A stretch of 47,071 bases of DNA from Firmicutes bacterium UBA5388 (lineage in GTDB: Bacteria > Bacillota > UBA4882 > UBA10575). The notes under the pieces were generated by a model that saw only the letters and a list, made by a program, of their open reading frames with translations, was not told the origin of the DNA and did no database searches. Made by a program: the position numbers and the translations under genes. This document shows, piece by piece, positions 17,306-27,100 of the stretch. The first letter of the stretch is position 1. Each line of letters opens with the position of its first letter. The stretch lies in NCBI GenBank assembly GCA_002409975.1, contig DHOO01000072.1, forward strand, positions 1-47,071, read 5' to 3'.

Positions 17306-18592
17306 ATGAGCTTGACAACAGCGCCACGAGGCACTTATGATCTAATGCCCAATGAGGCTTTAGCTTGGCAATGGATGGAGATGATCATCCGTGAGGTATT
17401 TATCTCATACGGCTATGGAGAGATTCGTACTCCCATTTTTGAACATACCGAATTGTTTCTTCGCGGTATTGGAGAGACTACCGATATTGTAGAAAAAGAG
17501 ATGTATACTTTTATTGATAAAGGTGGGAGGAGTATTTCCCTCCGACCGGAAGGAACCGCGCCGGTGGTACGGGCTTATATTGAACATAAACTTCATGGTC
17601 AGGGTGGGACGACCAAACTTTTTTACTTAGGACCGATGTTTAGACAAGAAAGACCTCAGGCGGGGAGATTTCGTCAGTTTCATCAATTTGGAGTGGAACT
17701 ATTGGGGGAGGAGGCTCCCCTAGCAGATGCGGAAGTTATCCTACTAGCCCACGATCTTTATCAAAAGTTAGGTTTAACCGAACTGGAGATCTATTTAAAT
17801 TCTGTTGGCTGTCAGCATTGTCGTCAGAAATATAAAGAAGCGCTTATCTCCTGTTTGTGGGATTCCTCCGCTGAATTATGTTCCACTTGCCAGCTGCGCC
17901 TAGAAAGAAATCCCTTACGGTTATTAGATTGCAAAAATGCTTCCTGCCAAAAAATAACCTCCCAACTGCCCTCAATCCACGATTACCTTTGTCAAGCCTG
18001 TCAAGATCATTTTTCTCAGGTAATTGGCTTCCTTGATCAAGTGAAGGTTAAATACGAAATTACCCCCAGGTTAGTGAGGGGTTTAGACTACTATTCTCGA
18101 ACTGTTTTTGAGGTTGTTAATACAGAGCTCGGAGCGCAAAATGCGATCTGTGGGGGCGGGCGTTATGATGGTTTGGTTGAGGAATGTGGAGGTCCGGCTG
18201 TCCCGGGAGTTGGTTTTGCTTCGGGGATGGAAAGATTATTTACAACCTTAGAACAAAGGAATAAATTACCCATCTTTTCGCGAGCGCCTCAAATCTATAT
18301 CATCTCCTTAAGTGATCAGTTTGCGTTAATAGCTTTTGAACTAACTGCTTCTTTACGGAGAAATGGATTTAAAGTCGAACTTGGCTTTTCTAGTAAAAGC
18401 CTTAAAACTCAATTAAAATCAGCGAATAAATCGGGAGCGCAATTAGCCTTAATTATCGGTGAAGATGAGTGGAAAGACCATCAGGTTACCGTAAAAAATA
18501 TGAGTGATGGGAGCCAAACGAGGGTTGAGTGGCAAGAACTGATAGAGCAAATCTCTGAACTCATCACCCCCCAAGGGGTAATTAACGAATAA
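17306..18592 (+). CDS. hisS: Histidyl-tRNA synthetase
   Basis: A 428-residue class II synthetase charging tRNA-His. It begins with TAPRGTYDLMP. Motif 2 is FRQERPQAGRFRQFHQFG, the histidine A loops are LVRGLDYYSRTVFEV and GGGRYDGL, and motif 3 is VGFASGMERL. An insertion at about 170-235 carries repeated Cys pairs (CQHC, CSTC, CQAC), typical of Clostridia and Bacilli forms and possibly metal-binding. The start is either ATG 17306 (Shine-Dalgarno TAGGA) or TTG 17312 (GAGGG 6 bases before). aspS follows after 14 bases. No T-box leader is visible. Confidence 0.97.
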   Translation: MSLTTAPRGTYDLMPNEALAWQWMEMIIREVFISYGYGEIRTPIFEHTELFLRGIGETTDIVEKEMYTFIDKGGRSISLRPEGTAPVVRAYIEHKLHGQGGTTKLFYLGPMFRQERPQAGRFRQFHQFGVELLGEEAPLADAEVILLAHDLYQKLGLTELEIYLNSVGCQHCRQKYKEALISCLWDSSAELCSTCQLRLERNPLRLLDCKNASCQKITSQLPSIHDYLCQACQDHFSQVIGFLDQVKVKYEITPRLVRGLDYYSRTVFEVVNTELGAQNAICGGGRYDGLVEECGGPAVPGVGFASGMERLFTTLEQRNKLPIFSRAPQIYIISLSDQFALIAFELTASLRRNGFKVELGFSSKSLKTQLKSANKSGAQLALIIGEDEWKDHQVTVKNMSDGSQTRVEWQELIEQISELITPQGVINE

Positions 18593-18606
18593 GGGAGGGT
18601 TTTTCT

Positions 18607-20394
18607 TTGTCATCCTGGATCAGAACACACTTGTGCGGGGATTTAAGTTTAAAGGAAGTTGGAAAATCCGTCTGCCTCAATGGTTGGGTAAATCGCTATC
18701 GAAACCTAGGCGGAGTCTTATTTGTTGATTTAAGAGACCGTAACGGACTAGTACAGGTAGTTTTTAATCCTGTTGATCATCCCGAGCTTTTTAAGACCGC
18801 GGAGACGATTAGAAATGAATTTGTGATTATGGTTAAAGGCAGGGTAGAAAAAAGACCGGAGCAGATGATTAATACCGATCTAGCTACTGGAGAAGTGGAG
18901 GTCTATGCCGAGGACTTGTTGATTATTAATCCGGCTAAAACACCTCCTATTTATGTGGATGACAGGGCGAATGTGGATGAGACTCTCCGTTTGCGCTACC
19001 GATATTTAGATCTGCGGCGACCAGAAATGCAGAAAAATTTTGCTCTTCGTCATCGTGTTACTAAGTTAATTCGGGATTTTTTAGACCAAAAAGGATTTTG
19101 GGAAATTGAGACTCCCATGCTAACACGGAGCACTCCAGAAGGAGCTAGGGATTTTTTAGTTCCGAGTCGGGTCAATCCAGGTAAGTTTTATGCTTTACCC
19201 CAATCACCTCAGCTTTTCAAGCAATTGCTGATGGTTAGCGGGATGGAAAAATATTTTCAGATTGTGCGGTGCTTTCGGGATGAGGATCTACGAGCTGATC
19301 GTCAGCCGGAGTTTACCCAGATCGATCTCGAAATGTCTTTTGTTGATCGGGAGATGATCCTTAACTTACTAGAAGAGATGCTCGCTTTTCTTTTTAAAGA
19401 AGTGAAGGGAATCGTTCTCCCCAGACCTTTCCCTCGAATGGATTATCAAAAAGCCATGAACAGATATGGAAGTGATAAACCAGATACTAGGTTTGGCTTA
19501 GAATTGGTTGACCTTTCTTCTTTAGTCGCTGATTCAGACTTTACGGTTTTTCGTAAAACGGTAGCCGAAGGAGGCAAAGTAGTTGCTCTAACGGCGCCGG
19601 GGTGTGGCGGTTATTCCCGGCGCGAATTGGATGAACTACCGAAGGTTGCTGCTAAATATGGGGCTAAAGGTCTAGCCTACTTAGCTCTGACTGGGGGCAA
19701 AGTCAAATCAGCGATCAGCAAATTCTTTACCTCGGACCAACTTGAGAGGATCGTCCGGCAGATGCAAGCTAACGATGGTGATCTAATTGTTATCATTGCC
19801 GATCAAGATTCTAAACAAGCGCTGACGGCGATGGGAGCTTTACGGTTAGAGTTTGCCCATCGGTTAGGATTAATTCCGGAAAAGCAGTATAATCCCTTAT
19901 GGGTTCTTAATTTTCCTTTGTTGGAATTTGATCACGAAGAAGAAAGATTAGTGGCTGTTCACCATCCATTTACCTCCCCTTTACCTGAAGAGAGCGAGTT
20001 ATTAGATACGGATCCGCTGGCAGTCCGGGCTAATTCTTATGATCTGGTGCTGAATGGGATGGAACTAGGAGGAGGCAGTATCCGTATTCATCAACGCGCA
20101 GTCCAGGAAAAAGTCTTTAAAGTTTTGGGGCTATCTACTGAGCTAGCACATGATAAATTTGGATTTTTGCTTGAAGCCTTTGACTACGGGACGCCACCTC
20201 ATGGTGGAATTGCCTTGGGGCTAGATCGCCTAGTGATGATTTTAGCTGGCGCATCCAGTTTACGGGAAGTGATTGCCTTCCCCAAGACTACTAGCGCTAC
20301 TTGTTTATTAACGATGGCTCCTTCTAAGGTTGATAGAAAGCAGTTGCAAGAGCTTCATTTTGATCCTGACAATTATAGGAAAGAAGAGAAGTAA
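18607..20394 (+). CDS. aspS: Aspartyl-tRNA synthetase
   Basis: A 595-residue bacterial-type class II enzyme. It has an N-terminal OB anticodon-binding domain (to about residue 105), a catalytic core with FRDEDLRADRQPEFTQIDLEMSF (motif 2), a GAD insertion domain (about 285-415) and motif 3 GIALGLDRLVMILAG near the end. I did not resolve discriminating versus non-discriminating type. It starts at TTG (18607) after GGGAGGG. It is co-transcribed with hisS, and 6S RNA follows downstream. Confidence 0.98.
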   Translation: MSSWIRTHLCGDLSLKEVGKSVCLNGWVNRYRNLGGVLFVDLRDRNGLVQVVFNPVDHPELFKTAETIRNEFVIMVKGRVEKRPEQMINTDLATGEVEVYAEDLLIINPAKTPPIYVDDRANVDETLRLRYRYLDLRRPEMQKNFALRHRVTKLIRDFLDQKGFWEIETPMLTRSTPEGARDFLVPSRVNPGKFYALPQSPQLFKQLLMVSGMEKYFQIVRCFRDEDLRADRQPEFTQIDLEMSFVDREMILNLLEEMLAFLFKEVKGIVLPRPFPRMDYQKAMNRYGSDKPDTRFGLELVDLSSLVADSDFTVFRKTVAEGGKVVALTAPGCGGYSRRELDELPKVAAKYGAKGLAYLALTGGKVKSAISKFFTSDQLERIVRQMQANDGDLIVIIADQDSKQALTAMGALRLEFAHRLGLIPEKQYNPLWVLNFPLLEFDHEEERLVAVHHPFTSPLPEESELLDTDPLAVRANSYDLVLNGMELGGGSIRIHQRAVQEKVFKVLGLSTELAHDKFGFLLEAFDYGTPPHGGIALGLDRLVMILAGASSLREVIAFPKTTSATCLLTMAPSKVDRKQLQELHFDPDNYRKEEK

Positions 20395-20402
20395 TCCAAC
20401 TC

Positions 20403-20432
20403 TTGCACGAATAAGCTTCTTTATGGTATCAT
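20403..20432 (+). promoter_or_regulatory. Promoter of 6S RNA
   Basis: TTGCAC (20403-20408) and TATCAT (20427-20432) with an 18-base spacer, placed just after the aspS stop and 8-10 bases before the predicted 5' end of the RNA. Confidence 0.65.
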
Positions 20433-20439
20433 CATAATA

Positions 20440-20638
20440 GAGTTAAGAAAAAACCCTGCTGTGTGCGTGATGAAGCTGATGTTTTGAACCAACACATTTA
20501 CCTAGGGAGCTTTTCTCTGGCTGTGGCGTGTAGGCCTTTGGAAAAGAAGGACACATCAAGCGGCTGGGAGGCGCCCACCTGTGAGAGCGGGTTCAGGTAA
20601 GCTTCAGCTTGCAAACGACATGGCGGGGTTTCTTTTTT
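20440..20638 (+). ncRNA. ssrS: 6S RNA (RNA polymerase-binding regulator)
   Basis: About 195 nt with the hallmarks of 6S RNA. A long-range closing stem pairs AAACCCTGC (20451-20459) with GCGGGGTTT (20623-20631). The interior is a long imperfect rod with an open central bubble, and T6 follows the 3' strand as terminator. The 5' half includes CTGATGTTTTGAACCAACAC, which I associate with Bacillota 6S RNAs. 6S RNA mimics an open promoter and sequesters the housekeeping holoenzyme. It lies between aspS and the 5-FCL gene; the former recalls B. subtilis bsrA next to aspS, the latter the proteobacterial ssrS-ygfA pair. A covariance-model search would settle it. Confidence 0.85.
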
Positions 20639-20840
20639 ATTCTAATCTTACTTTTCGCACCTTTTAGGCTATAAGATGCCTGGCTAAATATAAGAGGCGC
20701 CAAATGTGAGCTTAATAAAGATGAGGAAGTATTTTCATTAAACTTAAACATCCTGTGTATACGGGGGTAAATAGAATTATTTGATTGCTTCTTAGCCCTG
20801 AGTAAGAGAACAAGTTAGATGTTTAATGACGGAGGTAAAA

Positions 20841-21431
20841 ATGGAAGTAAATTCGTGCAAAAAACAACTCCGTGCTAATTATCGAAGAGACATTAATAAA
20901 CTTACACTGGAAGAGGTTTGCCAGAAAAGTAGTATTATTTGCCGCCGAGCGCTTTCTTTACCATTTCTAAGTGAAGTTAAAACTATCGGTTCCTATGCTT
21001 CATACGGAAATGAAGTTAGCACTTGTGATTTACTAATTCAACTTTTGGAACGGGGTTTTTGTTTAGCCCTTCCTATGGTTAACTCCCAAGAGCATACCAT
21101 GGAGTTTGGTATGGTTGAGAAATTAACAGAGCTAGCGCCTGGTGCTTTTGGAATTATGGAACCAAGAAACAGTCGGTGTTGTCATCCGGGAGAGATTGAT
21201 CTTTTTTTCATTCCAGGTCTAGCTTTTGATTATCAAGGTAACAGGTTAGGACGAGGAGGGGGATATTATGATCGTTATCTTTCTAATGTCCGAGCTGATG
21301 CGCTTAAAATCGGACTAGCTTACCAACTACAACTAGTGACTGAGCTCCCTGTTAATTCGGATGATGTAAAAATGGATTTTATTATTACTGAAGAAAAAAT
21401 CATTACTTTAAGGAATTATCGAAGTGATTGA
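20841..21431 (+). CDS. 5-formyltetrahydrofolate cyclo-ligase
   Basis: A 196-residue enzyme converting 5-formyl-THF to 5,10-methenyl-THF with ATP, returning a storage or inhibitory folate to the active pool. Visible features are KKQLRANYRR near the N-terminus, YGNEVST, and the family signature GRGGGYYDRYL. The start at ATG 20841 follows GGAGGT; an in-frame ATG at 20826 lies upstream of that site. Its last codons (RNYRSD and stop) coincide with the left end of a dispersed-element copy, so the native C-terminus may have been replaced. It is a member of the ygfA/yqgN family. Confidence 0.95.
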   Translation: MEVNSCKKQLRANYRRDINKLTLEEVCQKSSIICRRALSLPFLSEVKTIGSYASYGNEVSTCDLLIQLLERGFCLALPMVNSQEHTMEFGMVEKLTELAPGAFGIMEPRNSRCCHPGEIDLFFIPGLAFDYQGNRLGRGGGYYDRYLSNVRADALKIGLAYQLQLVTELPVNSDDVKMDFIITEEKIITLRNYRSD

Positions 21432-21470
21432 TTTAAGATTTAACCACATCATATTGATCCTCTTAAGAAT
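21410..21470 (+). repeat. Dispersed element remnant (copy J) overlapping a gene 3' end
   Basis: From 21410 the sequence aligns without gaps to the left end of copies B and C for 38 bases, with about 30 identities. It begins AAGGAATT and ends TTTAAGATTTAACCAC (to 21447). A weaker match continues to TGCTTGCCGA near 21485. No right end is present. The first 22 bases are coding sequence for the last residues and stop of the 5-FCL gene. Confidence 0.6.
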
Positions 21471-21550
21471 TCGACGCTGCTTGCCGAAATAAATATAAGT
21501 TCCGTATTTTCCAGGGCAAACTGTAGTTTTGTGATGAAAGGAAGAGAGTG

Positions 21551-22711
21551 ATGAAGAAGATTCTATTAAAAAATGCTTATCTATATACGATGGCTGGAAC
21601 GGAGATTAAAAATGGCGATCTTCTAATCAAAGGTGATAAAATTGCTGCGGTGGGTGAAGAGTTGCAGGTGGACGGAGCCGAAACTATCGACCTTTCCGGG
21701 CAGTATGTGACCCCCGGATTTATCAATGCTCATTGTCATATTGGAATGTTTGAAGACTCCTTAGGCTTTGAAGGGGATGACGGTAATGAGATGACTGATC
21801 CGGTAACTCCCCAACTTCGTGCGATTGATGCTCTTTTTCCCACTGATCGGACTTTCGATGAAGCCTTAGCGGCAGGGGTTACCACTGCAGTAACCGGACC
21901 GGGTAGCGCTAATGTTATTGGTGGTCAGTTTGCCGCGGTTAAGACTTACGGGCGAACGATTGAGGAGAAACTGCTTCGCGCTCCAGTGGCGATGAAAATT
22001 GCTTTTGGAGAAAACCCGAAAAGAGTATATAATAATCAAAAAAAGTCTCCAACCACCAGGATGGCCACGGCTGCAATCCTTCGTGAATCTTTGTATAAAG
22101 CAAAAGAATACATAGAAAAAAAACAAGCAGCTGCTGGCGATCAAGGGAAAATGCCTGCTTTTGATCTCAAATGGGAGTCTCTGCTTCCTGTTCTTAATAA
22201 TGAAATTCCTCTCAAGGCCCACGCCCATCGAGCCGATGATATCATGACCGCCATTCGAATTGCCGAAGAGTTTAAACTGCGGATTACTCTTGATCACTGT
22301 ACAGAAGGGCATTTAATTGCTGATTTATTGGCGGCGCGGGGATACCCGGCGATTGTAGGTCCTTCTTTTGGTGACCGCAGTAAAGTAGAATTAAGGAATC
22401 TTACTTTTGAAACCCCAGGAATACTGAGCAAGGCAGGGGTAAAAGTAGCAATTATGACTGATGCGCCAGTCATCCCCCTACAGTATTTACCACTCTGTGC
22501 CAAATTAGCGGTGAGAAACGGAATGGAACCTGAAGAAGCCTTAAAGGCGATTACGATTAATCCTGCCGAGATTGTTGGTTTATCACAACGAGTGGGCAGT
22601 TTAGAGGTGGGAAAAGATGCGGATCTAGTGGTGTTTGATCAGAATCCTTTAGCTTTTGAAACCAATATTATGATAGTTTTCGTTAATGGTCAAAAAGTCT
22701 ACAGAACGTAA
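21551..22711 (+). CDS. Amidohydrolase (imidazolonepropionase-like)
   Basis: A 386-residue metal-dependent hydrolase of the amidohydrolase superfamily, COG1228-like. It has the N-terminal beta-sandwich, then the metal motif NAHCHIGM, a probable metal-ligand His region KAHAHRADD, LDHCTEGH, the catalytic Asp in IMTDAPV, and the C-terminal ITINPAEIVGL...GSLEVGKDADLVVF return strand. The substrate is unknown; family members act on cyclic amides and aryldialkylphosphatase-like substrates. GTG (21548) and ATG (21551) are adjacent starts; ATG is chosen after GGAAGAGAG. It is followed after 11 bases by a GNAT gene. Confidence 0.9.
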   Translation: MKKILLKNAYLYTMAGTEIKNGDLLIKGDKIAAVGEELQVDGAETIDLSGQYVTPGFINAHCHIGMFEDSLGFEGDDGNEMTDPVTPQLRAIDALFPTDRTFDEALAAGVTTAVTGPGSANVIGGQFAAVKTYGRTIEEKLLRAPVAMKIAFGENPKRVYNNQKKSPTTRMATAAILRESLYKAKEYIEKKQAAAGDQGKMPAFDLKWESLLPVLNNEIPLKAHAHRADDIMTAIRIAEEFKLRITLDHCTEGHLIADLLAARGYPAIVGPSFGDRSKVELRNLTFETPGILSKAGVKVAIMTDAPVIPLQYLPLCAKLAVRNGMEPEEALKAITINPAEIVGLSQRVGSLEVGKDADLVVFDQNPLAFETNIMIVFVNGQKVYRT

Positions 22712-22722
22712 AGGTGAAAAAA

Positions 22723-23217
22723 ATGTTGGTGCAACACGCGACATTTAAGGATATAGTCTGTTGGCTTGAACTAGCTTCTAGGGTTGAAGAGTTGTTTGGA
22801 CCACTGGCCAAAGATGAGTATTTTAAACGCGCCTTAAGAGAATGTATCATCCGAAGGGCTGCTTTTTGTGTGCGGGAAAATGATGGACCTCCTGGAACCC
22901 CGCTAGTTGGGGGGGTGCTTTTTTCTTCCAAAATACGTCCGATTTACACGATCCATTGGTTAGCGGTGACTCCTTCTCAGCAAAGAAAAGGAGTGGGAAG
23001 CGCTCTTTTTCAGCATATTTACGGGTTAATAGAGCCTCCAGCTGAATTAGTAGCTGTTACTTTCTCTGAAAAATTCCCAGCAGGTTTCCCAGCCCGTAAC
23101 TTTTACAAAAAAAAGGGTTTTGTTCCAGGGGAATTTGTATCTAATTACGGACCGGGAGGTTCTTTAGCCCAGATTTTTCGATTAAGCATTAACGGCGGTT
23201 TTGAGCTGTTCGTCTGA
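22723..23217 (+). CDS. GNAT family N-acetyltransferase
   Basis: A 164-residue protein with a single GNAT domain. The acetyl-CoA-binding motif A is VTPSQQRKGVGSALF, and the later ARNFYKKKGFVPGE is the usual C-terminal beta-bulge and helix. The substrate is not predictable. The ATG at 22723 has AAAGGTGA 7 bases upstream; a GTG at 22714 lies inside that site. It is the second gene of a probable two-gene unit with the amidohydrolase. Confidence 0.88.
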   Translation: MLVQHATFKDIVCWLELASRVEELFGPLAKDEYFKRALRECIIRRAAFCVRENDGPPGTPLVGGVLFSSKIRPIYTIHWLAVTPSQQRKGVGSALFQHIYGLIEPPAELVAVTFSEKFPAGFPARNFYKKKGFVPGEFVSNYGPGGSLAQIFRLSINGGFELFV

Positions 23218-23239
23218 CTGCCGAGGGGTCCTGCTTTAT

Positions 23240-23653
23240 TTATCTATTCCGCTTAAAACCATGAATCAAGATCATTATTCCCAATAAAATCAGCAATAGG
23301 GGAATCGTATTACGAAAGAAGTGTCTGGGAACCAATTCGTGAAGTAGAAAGATAATTCCCATAAAAATAAAGATAAAACCGCCGACTTGCCACTTATGAT
23401 CGGAGACTTCTTGGTCTTGTGAATCTTTTTCGAGTAGAGTATTAATACCCTCTTCTTGGGTAGTAAAGGATTTTCGCTTAGGAATAACAATCCAAGCAAT
23501 GAGATAAGCAAAAATTCCGCCACCGAAAAAAAAGGCTAAGACCCACAGCAACCTCACTAATACTACGTCTATATCAAAATATTCAGCTAAACCGCCAGCT
23601 ACCCCAGCAATCATCCTTTCTTGATCAGACCGGTATAAACGTCCGCGGCTCAT
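23240..23653 (-). CDS. PspC-domain membrane protein
   Basis: A 137-residue protein. The N-terminal PspC domain includes RSDQERMIAGVAGGLAEYF and the long hydrophobic span ending AWIVIPKR. A polar linker (about 65-90) follows, then two more hydrophobic segments of LiaF/DUF5668-like type at the C-terminus. PspC proteins are linked to envelope-stress sensing in other bacteria; the role here is inferred only. The start is supported by AAAGGAGGAA. It is divergent from addB across a 455-base gap with element copy D, and convergent with the GNAT gene. Confidence 0.88.
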   Translation of the reverse strand: MSRGRLYRSDQERMIAGVAGGLAEYFDIDVVLVRLLWVLAFFFGGGIFAYLIAWIVIPKRKSFTTQEEGINTLLEKDSQDQEVSDHKWQVGGFIFIFMGIIFLLHELVPRHFFRNTIPLLLILLGIMILIHGFKRNR

Positions 23654-23731
23654 AGGAAGATTCCTCCTTTATTTTTTCTAAAACTATCTTACACTATCAT
23701 TTAAAAACAAGCAATTATCTTTTACTCTTTA

Positions 23732-23996
23732 GGGAATTACCGCCTAATTCAATTATTTAAGATTTTACCCAAGGAAAATCCTGATGCTTGTTGAGATTTC
23801 GGCTCTGATTTTCTTCCTTCACGTGTGCTGGTGGTGTCTAGCATGAACAACCAATTAAAGCGCCTTGTCGACTCACCTGGATTAGATTTTCATCCTTGCA
23901 TGTGCCCCAGCTTTGCTGGGGTGGGGGACTACCTAATATAAGTTAAATGTTATAGATTTGCGTTCAAATAAAGTTTAAGGTAATTATGTAATTTCC
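23732..23996 (+). repeat. Dispersed MITE-like element, copy D (complete, two inner modules)
   Basis: The largest copy, 265 bp. The left end is GGGAATTACCGCCTAATTC with TTTAAGATTTTACCC. The right end is GTTTAAGGTAATTATG, then TAATTTCC (to 23996). Between them are two degenerate inner modules: one at about 23790-23855 (TTTTCTTCCTTCACGTG) and a second at about 23862-23935 (CTTGTCGACTCACCTGG, TTTTCATCCTTGCATGTG). The second contains an extra hairpin, CCCCAGC-TTT-GCTGGGG. It fills the divergent gap between the pspC gene and addB. Confidence 0.8.
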
Positions 23997-24108
23997 TCTC
24001 TTGACAAATAGCATCTAATGCTGATCCTTTATTTAAACTGAAGCAGGAAATACCTATGATACCGAGAAATTCAAGAAATAAATAGAATAAGACACGGGGG
24101 TCAGAAGC

Positions 24109-27100
24109 TTGATGAAGATTATTCGCCATCCTTTTTTATATAAAGACCCGGTTGGATTTGTTAAAGATTGGATTTGGGCTCAATGGAAAAAGACAGGTGG
24201 GAGTAAACTTGTCTTTCTTTTTCCTACCCAAGCTATTATGGAATTTTGGGAAGAGCAATTACTTCCGGTTTTGGGGAGCTGGGGAGGAGCCCGTTTTCTT
24301 CTGGTCGATGGTTTAGTACGGGAGATCATAAATGAGACGCGTCCAGGAATAATTGATTTCCCACCAGGGAGCGGCTCTTTATTCTTACGTTTATTTACTG
24401 AGGAACTAATCGCATTAGAAAAAATCAAATATTTGTCTGCGGCGATTCCTTCTCCAAGTCTCTACTCATCGATGCGCGAAGAGCTTTTACTGCTTAAAAG
24501 AGCAGGAATTGATCCTGTAGCCTTTGCTAACCTAGCGGCGGATGGTTCCCAAGCCCTCAAAGATCTATCCTTTTTATACGAAGGTTACCAGCAGTTTATG
24601 GAAGAACATAAGTTAGCGGATGCTGAGGAAAAAATCAGACTAGCTACGATCGATGTTGTAAAATCTTCTTGGCTGCGAACGATCGAACACCTCTATGTGT
24701 TAGGTTTTACTGATTTTACGGCGCAGCAAGAAGATTTATTACGAAAAATTAGTAAGACGACCAGAGTAACGATAGTTTTCGATCATAGTATTGCTGACCG
24801 CAAAGGTCTTTTCCCTCCTGCGCTTAAAGGAGGAGGAGTACGGGACGAACTAGTTATCCCTTCTAAGGTAAGAAAAACTCCAACGCTCCTCGGTTATCTG
24901 CAAACCACCTTATGGACAGAAAAACCAGCCTTGGCGCCCCCCGGCGTTGACTCCAGTATTAGGTTGATTAAAGCGAAAGGAGGATGGCGAAGGGAGATTG
25001 CTTATCTAGCCCAAGAGATAAAAAGAGTATTAACCATTGATCCCAATCTATCTCCGGATCAGATTGGGGTGGTCACTCCCTACCCACTCGGGACTGTGCA
25101 CCAGATTTTCGCAGCACAGGCTCTTCCCGTAACCACTAGAATTAACCAACCGTTAATAGAACAACCTGCAGCTCGGGCTTTACTCCAACCTTTCCAAGTA
25201 GTGTTGACTGATTTTTCCTGGTTAGAGATGATCAAGTATCTGCGTTGGGGAGGAATCAGCACTAAAAAAGAGCTCTATGCTATGGTTCCACCTTCCACTT
25301 TAGAAGGATGGAAAGGTGAATTAGCTAATACTTTTCTCGCTCATGAGGAAGCTGGCCACAAAGTTAATGGATTACTTGAATTGCTTACTAAGATTGCTTC
25401 AGAAGGCACTTTACAGGAATATTTGGAGGTCTGTTTACAGTGGGTAACTCACCCCTTATTATTGACGGGCTTTCTTCCGAATAGCTTAACACCTGAACCC
25501 TATCTTAAAGAAAGGTTTTTCCAAACTTCATTATTAGGAAAAATCAAGGGGCTGATTGAAAATACCAGGGATTCAATTTTTGGTTTTTCACGAAAAAAAA
25601 TGAGTTTAAAGGATTTTTACTTAATCTTAGAGTTCTTACTGGGAATGGAAACCGTGCAACAGCCTACTTCCTGGGAGAATGGGATTAGGTTATTATCACC
25701 CCAAGACGCCAGGGGGATTAGTTTTAAACACACTTTCTTTGCCGGTTTAAATGAAGGGGTTTTTCCGCGGATCAAACCTGAAGGATGGTTACTGCGGGAA
25801 GAGGAGATTAAGCATTGGCCAGTAGAGGGGTTATTACCCAAAAATGTGGACCAGTTATCAATGGAACGTTTACTCTTCTATTATGTAATTAACACGCCCC
25901 AAGAAAAGTTGATCCTTTCGTACTGCGAGACCGATCAGGAGGGGCAACCCCTAAATCCAAGCTCTTTCCTGGAGGATCTAGTTACGCTTCTTCCAACCTT
26001 AAAAGAGGAGCTCCAGGTAGCTCGTTATAAAGGGTTCTTTTTAAAACAGCCTGCGACCAAGAAGGACTTAAAAAGAGAGATTGCCGATAAGATCGCCTTG
26101 GAAAGAGAAAGACGGACAGGAAAGTTACTGACAACCGGCGTGATGGGGGAGAAAGAACAGAAAATCCTAACGAGCAGCTTTACCAGGGAACCGATGAGTG
26201 TTTCTGCTTTAGAAGAATATGCGGCCTGTCCTTTTGCTTTCTTTTGTCGTCGGTGGTTACAATTAGAAACATTATTGGAACCGGAAGTTCTCCCGAACCG
26301 GTTAGAAGAAGGAAGTATTTATCACCAAGTGTTAAAAGAATTTTTCAGCGGTCACCGGGGGGAGGTTCTTCGCCGAAGTTTATTGGGAAAGTATCTAGAA
26401 GAAATTAGAGCTTTAGCGCTCAAACATTATCCAGAAGCCCATGAGTCCGCACCCATACTTCATCGTAATTTTCTAGAATTGGGTAGAGAGAACTTTATTT
26501 TGCGTTTAGAAAAAGTAATTAAAGAGGAAGTGGAGTGGGCGGAGAAAACTGATGGGCGTTTTACTGCCCGCTATTTAGAGTTAGGTTTTGGAGGAATAAA
26601 AAAAGAGGCCGACCAGGAGTCGACGGAATGGCCATTGGTACTGACTGAGGAAACAACAACTAGAACAACTTTGCCACTACATCTTTGGGGGAAAATTGAT
26701 CGTGTCGATACAGATACCAATGGACGTTTTATTATTTATGACTATAAATCGGGGAATCCACCTCTTTTTAAACAGATACAAGAGGGAAAGTTATTGCAGC
26801 TTCCTTTATATTTGCTGGCGGTAATTCGTCTCATTCTCCCTACAAGGGAGCCGGTAGGAGCGGCATATTACAGCCTCAACAAAACTAATCGCTTGCGAGG
26901 GATATGGCGTCAAGTCGCTTTGGATTTTGGAATTAAAATTCGAGGCGCGCTTGATGATGGAGCATGGGAAGATTTAATCGCGAACAGTACCCGACAGGCG
27001 CTTCAATATTATCGAGGTATCCTCCGGGGAGATTTTCCCTTTTGTCCCCAGGAGCAATGTAGTAGTTACTGTGAATTCCGTACGATCTGTCGACGAACTA

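Noticed and set aside
24001..24030. TTGACA just after element copy D as an addB promoter
   Set aside because: No acceptable -10 hexamer 16-18 bases downstream.
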